A stretch of 64,000 bases of DNA, from contig CAZMNY010000001.1 of the NCBI GenBank assembly GCA_964567745.1, forward strand, positions 124,001 to 188,000. Direction: 5' to 3'. Under the pieces are notes generated by a model. That model did not search any database. It saw only the letters and a list, made by a program, of their open reading frames with translations, and was not told where the DNA came from. The stretch comes from CAZMNY01 sp964567745. GTDB lineage: Bacteria > Planctomycetota > Planctomycetia > Pirellulales > Pirellulaceae. Position numbers and translations under genes: made by a program. Below, one piece after another: positions 16,886-24,683 of this stretch; position 1 is the stretch's first letter, and each line of letters starts with the position of its first letter.

Positions 16886-17854
16886 CTATTCGATAAACAT
16901 GATGTCGGGATCGTCCGAATCGGAGGCGGTCGCTGAAGGAACGACGACATCGCCCCCAGACGAATCGCTCGAACCACTTTCACTCGACTCGCCGCCATTC
17001 GAGTCGGCATTGTTCACGCCTGAATTGGAGTAATCACTATCGGTGTCGGGCGTGGAGAATGGATTCTCTCCGGCTGTCGAAGACGCCTGAAACGGGCTCA
17101 AACCGTACGGGCGTTCTGTATCTGGCTGCTCGGCTTCCTCGACAATCTCGGCTTCGACAATCTCCGCGTCGATGACCTCATACGCATCGGTCTGATCTAA
17201 ACCTGGCACTATTTCGACAAATTGGCCGGGACCCGGTTGAACAATCGTGTCTTCCGGCTCGGAAGGCGAGTCGAGAAAGACAACATCGGGTTCGGGTGGC
17301 GTCAGATTCGCGGCAAACTGAGACGGCGGTGTTTCGACGTGTCTGCCGGTCGCGACCCGATCTCGTATTGGACGATCGTCCAACGGCAGCTGGAATTGGC
17401 TTTGAGTTCGAGCCCATTGGGCCGCTTCACGATTGTAAGGGCTCTCGACGTCGTAATTCGCATAGCGAATCATGTCCCACAACATCGTGCACAACTCGTC
17501 CAAGTTGACGCTCGGCACCCAGTGAGTTTGATATCCGCCGAGGCACACGACGCCGCCGGCAGAAATGTTCGGATGAAAGATCGGCGTCTTCCACTGCAGC
17601 TCGGGTTGCATGCGAGGATAGGACGCCCCCAGCGTGACTGTCATCTCGTGCCGCTCGCGAAGCAAGACGTCTTCCGAATTCTCCGGCTTCCACAATCCTT
17701 TGCCATAAAACCGAATCACATAGGACTCGTGCAATCCGCCGTAGAGATTACTCGGCACCGTGAAGTCTACGACCGTGCTCTCCGATCTGAGCGTTTCGAG
17801 TGCTCGAAGATCGGTGCGCAGACGTCGAATTCGCGGCGACTCGCGCGAGGCCAT
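16886..17854 (-). CDS. E2-like ubiquitin-conjugating enzyme with long acidic tail
   Basis: The 322-residue protein has an N-terminal UBC fold (about 1-160) with HPN at 94-96 and catalytic Cys104 in GGVVCLGGY, then W112 and the helix LDELCTMLWDMIRYANYD. A long low-complexity tail follows, rich in Glu, Asp, Ser and Pro. Within it are PDVVFLD (189-195), a repeat EVIDAEIVEAEIVEEAE (226-242), GDVVVPS (301-307) and a terminal DDPDIMFIE (314-322). Two of these recur in the tail of the inactive E2. I use ATG 17854 because GAGGAG lies eight bases upstream; the frame continues 30 codons further without support. It follows the ubiquitin-like gene by 253 bases and should receive the activated protein from the E1. 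Confidence 0.9.
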   Translation of the reverse strand: MASRESPRIRRLRTDLRALETLRSESTVVDFTVPSNLYGGLHESYVIRFYGKGLWKPENSEDVLLRERHEMTVTLGASYPRMQPELQWKTPIFHPNISAGGVVCLGGYQTHWVPSVNLDELCTMLWDMIRYANYDVESPYNREAAQWARTQSQFQLPLDDRPIRDRVATGRHVETPPSQFAANLTPPEPDVVFLDSPSEPEDTIVQPGPGQFVEIVPGLDQTDAYEVIDAEIVEAEIVEEAEQPDTERPYGLSPFQASSTAGENPFSTPDTDSDYSNSGVNNADSNGGESSESGSSDSSGGDVVVPSATASDSDDPDIMFIE

Positions 17855-18107
17855 AGAAGTTACTCCTCTCGGTTGCAGCGGCGCCGCCCGAACGGGCTCG
17901 CCAGCTTGTTCCACATTATTCCGACTGGCCGCAGAAAGCGACACAACTCAGGAACCGCCAACGCGAGCGGCCACCAAATTTGTCGTTGAATAACTGGATC
18001 TATTGTCGATTGCCGCAACCGCATTGAAAACCCGCCGTCGACATTCGAGCCCGCGAGCAGACGCCAGATTGAGCGGTCGGCGACGCAAGCGATTCGCGCG
18101 CCGACCC

Positions 18108-18392
18108 TTAGCCTGCGACGATTTCCGGGTATACGATCAGGTGATCCCCGTCGGACACTTGGGCGTTGACAAGAGTCTCATCTTCCCTCAGCCGTTTGCC
18201 ACCCTCTTTGTGGTCCAGGCTGTAGCTCATCGGCTGCCCGTCGGGCCCCATGACTGGAAGATTCATCTTGGTAATGATGTTGGGCAAGATCCGTTTTACC
18301 GTGACTGTGTCTGAGATGACCGCGTCAACGGATTTCGCACCGGTCTGGTCCAAGAATGTGACCCGAGTTCCCTTGCGATCCTCATTCGACAT
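18108..18392 (-). CDS. Ubiquitin-like beta-grasp protein
   Basis: The 94-residue protein is the first gene of the operon. After a short polar start it shows the ubiquitin pattern: a beta hairpin (TRVTFLDQTGAKSVDAVI), a helix (VKRILPNIITKMNL), short strands with YSLDHKEGGKRLREDETL, the phrase VSDGDHLIVYP, and a tail ending EIVAG and stop. The spacing of DETLVNAQVSDGDHLIVYP matches the last third of ubiquitin-fold proteins. The C-terminal Ala-Gly would be the site of adenylation by E1 and of conjugation, with no peptide to be removed first. ATG 18392 has GGAG nine bases upstream. Function is inferred from fold and neighbours; sequence identity to ubiquitin itself is low. Confidence 0.85.
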   Translation of the reverse strand: MSNEDRKGTRVTFLDQTGAKSVDAVISDTVTVKRILPNIITKMNLPVMGPDGQPMSYSLDHKEGGKRLREDETLVNAQVSDGDHLIVYPEIVAG

Positions 18393-18794
18393 GTGTTGCT
18401 ACTCCGTAGGCATCGAGAGAAAGTGGGCCGGCAGCAGAAAACGTCCAACCAACTCGATTTGGCAGATTCTGACGATAGGAAAGGCTGCCATCGCATTGGT
18501 ATTCGGCTCGTAAGCCCTCATCTTAGTACATCGTAGGGCCGAATCCAACTACCGACAATTGATCATAAGGTCCATAACTACAAGAGCTTGCGTGCGAGCG
18601 GCAGGTTCGGGGCCAACGTTTTTTTCCGGTCTTTGTACCCATCGCCGCAAAAATCCAACGCGAATTGCCCCTTCATCTCGCTCGACAAGCTCGCAGTTCG
18701 TCGGCCAAAACCAAGTTGTCCACGGGCTGCAATCGACTGATTCTGTGCACGGTTGGTTGAAAATGGAGAGTTCGAGAAGCCGAACTCCGCTAGG
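18393..18794. promoter_or_regulatory. Probable promoter region of the ubiquitin-like operon
   Basis: The 402 bases separate the ubiquitin-like gene from the upstream transglutaminase gene on the same strand. As the longest non-coding stretch ahead of the eight-gene operon, it is the likely place for its promoter. I could not point to convincing -35/-10 boxes, a terminator for the upstream gene, or an operator. Confidence 0.35.
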
Positions 18795-20432
18795 TCACTC
18801 GGCGGAAAGCACATTCAATTCCAACTGACTCAACAACGGCACGACCGGCAGGAATGAGGCCAGCGGGCTGGCGCCTTTGAGATTCGAGTTGGCCACCTTT
18901 AGATGGGCGGCGCCGATTCCGCCTCGCCCGAGCGTCGCATCCAGCGGCACCCAACGTTCGCCGATCCAAACCTCGGTCCACATGTGATAGCCAAATCCGT
19001 GTTCGAAATGAACAAGCCCAATGGCGACGCGAGCCGGTATCCCTTTTGCCCGACAAATCGCGGCCAGTAAGACAGCATGCTCTGTGCAATCCCCTTCTAA
19101 ATGTTCAGCAACATCAGCGGCAGAAGCAATTGCTTGCGAAAAGTTCTTCTTCTTAATTCGTTGAAAAACGAGTTTCTCCGCAGCCTGTGCCATCTTCCAT
19201 GGGTCCGCCGGAGCGACTTCTTTGGCCAACGCCAGCACTCGGCTGTCCTTCGACTGAATTAGCGCATTCGGTTCGATGTCGCCGGCAACTGGCGGGACAT
19301 CAGACCTCATCTCGATCTCCATCGGCTCGTTGGGGCGAACGGCGATAACGTCGACCTCAATCGTCCGATCATCGACCTGCCGGATCGATTGCGTGGTGCC
19401 TTGCAAGAACGACTTGGCTGGGTTCGCACGCTTGAGTTTCGCCTGATAGACGACTCGCTTCGACCCGTGCGGATCGTCCTTGACGCCAGCCGGAAACTCG
19501 GCCTTAACAACCGACGCGATTCCCAAGTCGAACGCACCGCCATCGTCGGCCAAAGCGTTGGCCTCCGTCGTGCGATACGTTGTTTGAGCAAGCGTGGGAA
19601 GCGAGACCATCCAAACAAGCCCTTTTTCATCGACCCACCGAGTGCCTTCGATGGAGATCGCCGGCAAGGCAGACGTCTCTTCGATCTCTAGCAGTTTCAT
19701 GGTCTTGCCATCGGGCAAGACGACGTCGGCGTAGTCCTTTGCTTTCCAAGTCACCTTCATGACTTGATGCACAAGCGGCGCAAGCATTTCAATCGTGCGA
19801 GTCTCACCAGGCTTCAATGGCGTTTCGCGAAGCGATAATTCGTCGGCGCCGTGTCCGCGGTAAGACGCTTGCCAAGCCACCGAATCGATTTGAGTCTCGG
19901 CGCGGTTCGCCGTTTCCAGTCGAAGGCGATCGCCTTTAACACGGCCTCGCGTGGTCAACAAACCGCTGCCCGCATCGAGTTCGCTCACGAATCCAATCAA
20001 CTTGCCCTCGCCGTCCAGCAACGACCGACAGGAGTAGGACTGGTTGGTCTTCTGTTTGAATCGCTTCACGCGCGTCTTGTCTTTGAGCTCCACGAGAATA
20101 AAGCGTTCGCCAGTCGGGCTCTTCAGTTCTTGTTCCGTTACCTGGGAATAACCGACTTTGGAATCGCCCATACACGTGACTCGCCACGAGACAGACGCCT
20201 CACCAGTGCGTTCATACCCCTCGAGCAGCTCGTCTTCCTTGGGGTCTTTCGACTGCGATTTGCCGTCGTCAGAAGCGATGTCGGCTTCGCTATTGTTGGC
20301 CTGCCAATCGGGATCTTGTGACGAATCGATGTTCGTATCACAGCCGCCGAAACAGAAAACGGTCAAAACAGCAAAGAAAAAAACTGTTTCGAAACAAGTG
20401 GTCCAAACGCATCGTTCGTTTGACTTGTGCAT
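18795..20432 (-). CDS. Transglutaminase-like lipoprotein
   Basis: The 545-residue product has a lipoprotein signal ending in CFGGC (lipidated Cys31). An acidic linker and a large beta-rich middle region follow, then a C-terminal transglutaminase-like domain. Its catalytic triad is Cys449 in GDCTEHAVLL, His483 in YHMWTEVW and Asp498 in PLDATLG. Proteins of this class act outside the cytoplasm as proteases or crosslinkers on unknown substrates. It is encoded 402 bases upstream of the ubiquitin-like operon on the same strand. The separation and its predicted location outside the cytosol argue against membership in that pathway. The start is ATG 20432, with no clear ribosome site. Confidence 0.88.
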   Translation of the reverse strand: MHKSNERCVWTTCFETVFFFAVLTVFCFGGCDTNIDSSQDPDWQANNSEADIASDDGKSQSKDPKEDELLEGYERTGEASVSWRVTCMGDSKVGYSQVTEQELKSPTGERFILVELKDKTRVKRFKQKTNQSYSCRSLLDGEGKLIGFVSELDAGSGLLTTRGRVKGDRLRLETANRAETQIDSVAWQASYRGHGADELSLRETPLKPGETRTIEMLAPLVHQVMKVTWKAKDYADVVLPDGKTMKLLEIEETSALPAISIEGTRWVDEKGLVWMVSLPTLAQTTYRTTEANALADDGGAFDLGIASVVKAEFPAGVKDDPHGSKRVVYQAKLKRANPAKSFLQGTTQSIRQVDDRTIEVDVIAVRPNEPMEIEMRSDVPPVAGDIEPNALIQSKDSRVLALAKEVAPADPWKMAQAAEKLVFQRIKKKNFSQAIASAADVAEHLEGDCTEHAVLLAAICRAKGIPARVAIGLVHFEHGFGYHMWTEVWIGERWVPLDATLGRGGIGAAHLKVANSNLKGASPLASFLPVVPLLSQLELNVLSAE

Positions 20433-20884
20433 CGTTTTTTTTCGTTTCCATCCATAGAGAATCGATACAACCGACAGAAGCAGCGCAGTATATCAAAGAA
20501 CTGCTGAAAAACCTTCTCGAATTGCACCGGGAGACTCAGCCCACGCGCACGAGCACGCCGGCAACTCTCAAAAAATCCGACTCATCGTTCTCCACCTAAA
20601 AGCACACTGTTAACTCGGTGCTAGACTTCGTTAGTTCGGTCGCGGGATGAGTTCCTAGGCCGGATGTTGGGTTGACCCACAAGTCGTTGTTTGCAGGCAA
20701 GAGAATCGGCCTAAGCCGTCATCGCCGCCGCTCCAGCAACCTTCATCGGTCGATGGACAGACAGTACAAGGGCTCGTTCTCCTCAGAATTAACTCAACCG
20801 TTGTCTAAGTTGGTGCAAGACTCACTTGGCGAAACGCGACTCCCAGCGTTGCCCCGCGAATTCGCTTTAATTGTAGAGGTCGAA
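20433..20884. other. Intergenic region, divergent promoters expected
   Basis: The 452 bases lie between the leftward transglutaminase gene and a rightward hypothetical gene. A short dyad agcac...gtgct occurs around 20603-20624. The ribosome site GAGG just before ATG 20885 belongs to the next gene. Open frames here have no supportable protein. Confidence 0.4.
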
Positions 20885-21580
20885 ATGGGCTTACTTAAAC
20901 GGTTTTTCAAGAGCGTCTTTCACGAGGGCGTTTCCGGCACTCAGGTCGGAAGCAGCTTCGAACACCTAAGCGAAGATGAGCTCGATGCTCACTTGGGCGT
21001 TGGCCGATACGGCGACTTTGAACTTACCGACGCCGTCCGGCCCTCATACGACCTGCAGGTCGTTCCGCGGCAGGGCTTTCGCCACGATGTCTACCTTGAC
21101 GACGATTCCAAAGCCAGCGTGCCCGTGCTGATGGGCACCGCGAGCAAAGATCGCGTCTTCGATCTCTTCCTCGACCTGATCGAACCGCTCGGCAGCGAAG
21201 TCGACGTCGTTCTCGAGACGAGCCACAACCGCGACGCCGAAGGGCACCAAGACCTTTACCGCGAACACATCGATTTGTCGGTCTTGAAGAGCATCCTCTA
21301 CGACTACGAGGACATGCTTCTAAACGACGGCTGCACTGGTATCGCCGTGCTCAATCCCAACGTGCCGCAGGAAGTGCAGTTTGACGAGCACAAGTTGCTG
21401 ATCGTCTACGGCAAGCCGCTTGAACGCTACGAGAGCGAATTCCAGCACTACGGCGTTCGCCGCGATGATGAAATCAAGTTCATTACCGAAGCCGAACACG
21501 TGCACTCGTCCAGCGACACCTACTACCAACAGTTTTGCGAATTACGCATGCGACTTGGCATGGACGGCATGTTCGAGTAA
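20885..21580 (+). CDS. Conserved hypothetical protein
   Basis: I use ATG 20885, five bases after GAGG; the frame extends far upstream without protein-like composition. The 231-residue product is acidic and hydrophilic, with no signal or membrane segment. It starts MGLLKRFFKSVFHEG and continues with alternating charged and aromatic residues (GRYGDFELTDAVRP, DLFLDLIEPLGSEVDVVLETSH, LLNDGCTGIAVLNPN, EVQFDEHKLLIVYGKPLERYE). This looks like a compact cytosolic alpha/beta protein of planctomycete-restricted type. I do not recognise a family. A strong Rho-independent terminator follows 20 bases downstream, so the gene is probably transcribed alone. Confidence 0.8.
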   Translation: MGLLKRFFKSVFHEGVSGTQVGSSFEHLSEDELDAHLGVGRYGDFELTDAVRPSYDLQVVPRQGFRHDVYLDDDSKASVPVLMGTASKDRVFDLFLDLIEPLGSEVDVVLETSHNRDAEGHQDLYREHIDLSVLKSILYDYEDMLLNDGCTGIAVLNPNVPQEVQFDEHKLLIVYGKPLERYESEFQHYGVRRDDEIKFITEAEHVHSSSDTYYQQFCELRMRLGMDGMFE

Positions 21581-21600
21581 TCCTCGCTTTGATCGCCTAC

Positions 21601-21639
21601 AGGCCGAGCCGCGCAAGTTCCGCGGGTCGGCCTTTTTTT
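21601..21639 (+). terminator. Rho-independent terminator
   Basis: The arms aggccgagccgcg (21601-21613) and cgcgggtcggcct (21621-21633) pair over 13 bases with one mismatch around a 7-base loop, and a run of seven T follows. It ends the hypothetical gene at 20885-21580. Confidence 0.88.
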
Positions 21640-21693
21640 CGCGCCGCCGAATTCTCGTTACGATGAAATTGTCATGCATAACAACGTGATCAT

Positions 21694-22124
21694 GACTCAG
21701 GCCAAACACGTCTTGGCGACAGCTTGAAAATATTGGTTTGTCGCCGTCGCCCCGGCCGCCCTGTTGACCGCCATGGCGCTCGTCTTCGCGCTCACTCGGC
21801 AGCCAACCTGGAAGGCCACTCAAGGATTGATCGTCCGCGACCAAACGTGCCAGAGAAGCAACCGAGGCGAATTCGAAAGCCTCGACGCCATGAAAACGGC
21901 TCAGGACACAATCCTCGAAATTGCCAGAAATCGCACGCTCGTGGAAAACGCCTTGAAAGCCGTCGGCCCGCCGGAGAAACGCCGATCGACCGACGCCTGG
22001 CCAAATCAAGATGAAATCGACGGCACACTCGATGGAATCATTGTCTCCGCTACCAAGGGCGCTGAATTCGGCAAGACTGAGGTGATTTATCTAAACGTCG
22101 TCGCCAACAACAAGCAACGCGCGA
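21694..22124 (+). pseudogene. Truncated Wzz/GumC-like chain-length determinant remnant
   Basis: Translation from ATG 21694 gives MTQAKHVLATA, a stop (TGA 21727-21729), then KYWFVAVAPAALLTAMALVFALTRQPTW..., which reads on in the same frame. The segment after the stop matches the start of polysaccharide chain-length determinants: a membrane helix, then GLIVRDQ..., FESLDAMKTAQDTILEIARNRTLVENALKAVGPP, and GAEFGKTEVIYLNV. A single change of TGG to TGA would explain the stop. Similarity ends at about VANNKQRA (22118-22124), where the 3' end of a Vsr endonuclease gene on the other strand begins. The frame stays open to 22303, but that part is the Vsr antisense. This is a gene broken twice: by a nonsense change and by insertion or deletion at the junction. 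Confidence 0.75.
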
Positions 22125-22477
22125 CACTCCCATACAACGAGCACTCGCCAACCGTCGGCTCTCAAGATCCGACGATTCTTGCGATCTCGCTCGACGTTTC
22201 TCGCCAACTTGGCTTCCCAGTACTCGTGATTGGACTTCGGCATTCGACGACCACGACGGCAGCGATGTTGATGCCAAAAACAACCGTGGACGAAGATCAC
22301 TGAGTGTAGTCGTGGGAAAACCAGATCGGGTTTCCCAGCCAATTCGGCGACGTGCAAGCGATATCGAAAACCCCTCGCGTGCACCGCTCGGCGGACTTGC
22401 ATCTCGGGTCTGGTGTCCTTTGAGCCAACGGAGCGCATGACACGCGATCGCTCCTTGGTCGTGAACACGTCAGCCAT
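22091..22477 (-). CDS. vsr: Very-short-patch mismatch endonuclease, C-terminally truncated
   Basis: The 128-residue product begins MADVFTTKERSRVMRSVGSKDTRPE and contains GKPDLVFPRLHSVIFVHGCFWHQHRC and NVERDRKNRRILRADGWRVLVVWEC, the core of Vsr enzymes that nick T:G mismatches arising at methylated cytosines. After WEC the last ten residues come from antisense wzz sequence, so the usual C-terminal stretch of about 25-35 residues is missing. The catalytic Asp of the GKPDLVF strand and the CFWH site are retained, but activity is uncertain. The start overlaps the end of the methyltransferase gene by 8 bases, a typical coupled dcm-vsr pair. Confidence 0.85.
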   Translation of the reverse strand: MADVFTTKERSRVMRSVGSKDTRPEMQVRRAVHARGFRYRLHVAELAGKPDLVFPRLHSVIFVHGCFWHQHRCRRGRRMPKSNHEYWEAKLARNVERDRKNRRILRADGWRVLVVWECRALLVVGDDV

Positions 22478-23633
22478 CGACTCGGACCCCCACGGCGCAG
22501 GCAGCGTCAAAACAGGGGGAGAGAATGTTGTCGTCGATCCAGCGAATGACCGGGACGCAAACTGCGTCGCCAAAACCAAACAGCGATTGACTGTCGGAGC
22601 CGTTCAATGGGAATTCCGGAGCGCCTTGCAGCCGAGCGTACTCGCGGGCGCTCATCCACCGCATGCGGCAACGGCCTTGCCCGGCGCAGAGCACAATCTG
22701 CCGAGCACTTCCGCCGCGCGGAGTGCGCAAGCAGCCTGCCACGCCATCACGTCTCACCTCGGCTCGCTGCTCGCCTTGTCGAATGCGTCGAAACACGGTG
22801 GCCATGCGAGGTCGCTCGGAAGCCATCCATCCATCAACTTCAGCCCGATGCAATGGACTCATCATCGCCATATGTTTTTCGACAAGCGGCTCGTCCCACC
22901 AAGCTTGACCATCGTCGCTGTCCAGAAAGCCGTCGAGCTCGTACTCCGCTGAGGTCGGCGATGTTAGCGGAAGAGTCGCCCAACCAGTGGAAAGCTCGGT
23001 GTTTCGCATCAGGCTGCGAAGTCGATCGGTGCGAAGTGCGGAAGCGGCGATCAAGGCATCCCAACGGTCGCCAAACACGTCGGCGCTCTGCTTGACGAGT
23101 TCGGGAATTCTGAGCGATTCATGGAACGCGAAGACAAACAAGCGAGCTCGGCTCTGAGGAAGGAACCGCTTAGCATCCAGAATGATCGAGTCGATCCAGT
23201 AGCCCATGTCAGCCAAAGTCTGCACGGCGGCCTCGAAGTCAGCTCCCCCCCGAGACGTCAAGAAGCCGACCACGTTCTCAAGCACCAACATCGGCGGCTG
23301 CTTGTCCCCAAGGGCGGTGACAGCTTTCGCAAACCCGAAGAACGCCGACGACTCAGCGCCGTCAAAACCTTGCATACGGCCAGCGAGCGACATGTCGGTG
23401 CAAGGAAACGAAGCCGTCGCCAAGAACGGTGCCGTCTCGACTCGGCCGACAACCTCATCCGTCGACCAGACGTCGCCCACATGGTAGTAAGGCGACTCGC
23501 CAAAACGGTCACGATACATCGACGCTTTCTTCGGCGCGATGTCATTCGCATAGCAACATCGCCACCCCGAATTGTGCAATGCTTCGTGGACAAGCCCAAT
23601 CCCAGCGAAGAATTCGCAAAACGTCTTGTCCAT
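22470..23633 (-). CDS. dcm: DNA (cytosine-5-)-methyltransferase
   Basis: The 387-residue enzyme has the C5-methyltransferase motifs in order: I (CEFFAGIGL), IV with the catalytic cysteine (ATASFPCTDMS), VI (LVLENVVGF), VIII (LPQSRARLFVFA), then a target-recognition region (about 200-290), and IX/X (RRDGVAGCLRTPRGGSA, FGFGDAVCVPV). It methylates cytosine in a site that cannot be predicted from sequence alone. A truncated vsr gene overlaps its 3' end, and no restriction endonuclease is encoded nearby. This makes a solitary methyltransferase or a decayed restriction-modification module likely. The pair sits at the broken end of a wzz-like gene, which points to horizontal arrival. Confidence 0.93.
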   Translation of the reverse strand: MDKTFCEFFAGIGLVHEALHNSGWRCCYANDIAPKKASMYRDRFGESPYYHVGDVWSTDEVVGRVETAPFLATASFPCTDMSLAGRMQGFDGAESSAFFGFAKAVTALGDKQPPMLVLENVVGFLTSRGGADFEAAVQTLADMGYWIDSIILDAKRFLPQSRARLFVFAFHESLRIPELVKQSADVFGDRWDALIAASALRTDRLRSLMRNTELSTGWATLPLTSPTSAEYELDGFLDSDDGQAWWDEPLVEKHMAMMSPLHRAEVDGWMASERPRMATVFRRIRQGEQRAEVRRDGVAGCLRTPRGGSARQIVLCAGQGRCRMRWMSAREYARLQGAPEFPLNGSDSQSLFGFGDAVCVPVIRWIDDNILSPCFDAACAVGVRVDG

Positions 23634-23676
23634 TACATAATGTCCGCCGAGCGATACTTATCAGTGAATGCGAAAC

Positions 23677-24510
23677 TTACACGTGTTCGTGCTCGCGCAA
23701 ATGGCGTTCGCAGTAGGCCGGAGTTCCCGTGCACTTCGAACAGTAACGAAACTCCACCTCGGGATTCGTCAGATTCGTTACGCCACATGTCGTGCATTTG
23801 TGGGCGGGGCGATTGGCGAACGCCACCTTTTGCGCCGCCTCTTGCATCCGCCTCTGTCCGGCTCGCATTCGCTGAATGATGTCCGGACCAAAGAACAAGA
23901 AGAAGTTGAGCACCGATGCCAAGACGGTCGCCGCTAGAGCCCAATGCCCCGTCGCGAACGCAGCGAAGATCGAAAATCCATACCCCGCCCAGACCAAGTA
24001 GGCAAGCCACTTGATCTTGATTGGCAAGATGAAAAACAACATCAAAGTGAAATCGGGGAACAGATAGGCGAAGGCAAGAAAGACAGTGCCGTAAAGGAAT
24101 CCGTTTGCGATCGGCAACTCAGCTGGGAACCCGCCCGGTGCCATTGCGGCCCCAATTAGCCCGAGCGACGCGGTCGCACTCAAACCGATAAGCACATAGA
24201 GATTGAAGGCAACAGTGCCCCATCGAGTCTCCAGCGTATTTCCCATCAGGTAGAAGAGATAAAAATAGAAGAATGCGAATATGAGATTGCCAGCCTCCAT
24301 AGGAATTAGTGGAAACGCGATAATTCGCCAGACTTCGCCCGCAAAAACCTTCGACGGAACCAATCCGAATTCCATCGTGAGCTCGTCGAGACCAATCTGA
24401 CGGACCAACGCCGCGATATAAACCACCGCCTGAATCGCAACGATCCCATTTGTTAAATAGGGGACTGCGTAGGGGCGCAATCGTCGCTCCCACCGTTCAA
24501 GCGTACGCAT
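23677..24510 (-). CDS. Rhomboid-like membrane protein with C-terminal zinc ribbon, probably not a protease
   Basis: The protein (277 residues from ATG 24510; starts further upstream are possible) has about six hydrophobic segments and the rhomboid landmark MGNTLETRWGTVAFNLYVL. The catalytic GxSG is absent (the matching segment reads IANGFLYG), and I see no matching catalytic His. After the last helix comes a cytosolic tail (FGPDIIQRMRAGQRRMQEA...) and a zinc-binding end with CTTC, YCSKC, YCERH and closing REHEHV. This is probably a pseudoprotease of the rhomboid superfamily, as in planctomycetes. The solo inverted-repeat end at 24655-24680 lies just upstream. Confidence 0.8.
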   Translation of the reverse strand: MRTLERWERRLRPYAVPYLTNGIVAIQAVVYIAALVRQIGLDELTMEFGLVPSKVFAGEVWRIIAFPLIPMEAGNLIFAFFYFYLFYLMGNTLETRWGTVAFNLYVLIGLSATASLGLIGAAMAPGGFPAELPIANGFLYGTVFLAFAYLFPDFTLMLFFILPIKIKWLAYLVWAGYGFSIFAAFATGHWALAATVLASVLNFFLFFGPDIIQRMRAGQRRMQEAAQKVAFANRPAHKCTTCGVTNLTNPEVEFRYCSKCTGTPAYCERHLREHEHV

Positions 24511-24654
24511 TCTCGTCTCGCGAAACTGTTGTGATCGATCGACTACATACCGCTGGCGTCCCAGAAAGACTTGTGACATCGCTCGCGGCAGAATCAAATC
24601 ATAATCAGATCGAAGCCGCGCGTCTGCCGCCCCTTTGGGCAATCTGGACCGGTA

Positions 24655-24680
24655 ATTCCAAGCTGTAACACAGCACTAGG
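24655..24680. repeat. Solo copy of the MITE-like element end
   Basis: These 26 bases (aattccaagctg...cactag) are identical to the right end of the element at 7777-7886. No partner arm is visible within 150 bases to the left, so this is a remnant or a separate use of the same end. Confidence 0.6.
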
Positions 24681-24683
24681 CGG

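Noticed and set aside
10823..18392. Interpretation as a type II CBASS or Bil anti-phage operon
   Set aside because: No CD-NTase, no effector such as a phospholipase or nuclease, and no Bil-type gene order is seen. RING proteins and a separate ubiquitin-like protein point to a general conjugation pathway.
10823..18392. Interpretation as a Pup-proteasome or a sulfur-carrier (ThiS/MoaD) cluster
   Set aside because: There is no proteasome, Mpa or PafA, and no thiamine or molybdopterin gene. E2 and RING proteins are not part of those systems.
20603..20624. Third copy of the MITE-like end in the region before 20885
   Set aside because: Only a short agcac/gtgct dyad and a few scattered bases match; similarity is too weak.
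22125..22303. C-terminal part of the plus-strand frame that continues the wzz remnant
   Set aside because: It is the antisense of the Vsr gene, and the translation (SLDVSRQLGFPVLVIG...) has no link to chain-length determinants.
22091..23633. Complete restriction-modification system
   Set aside because: No restriction endonuclease gene is encoded on either side; only the methyltransferase and a truncated Vsr are present.
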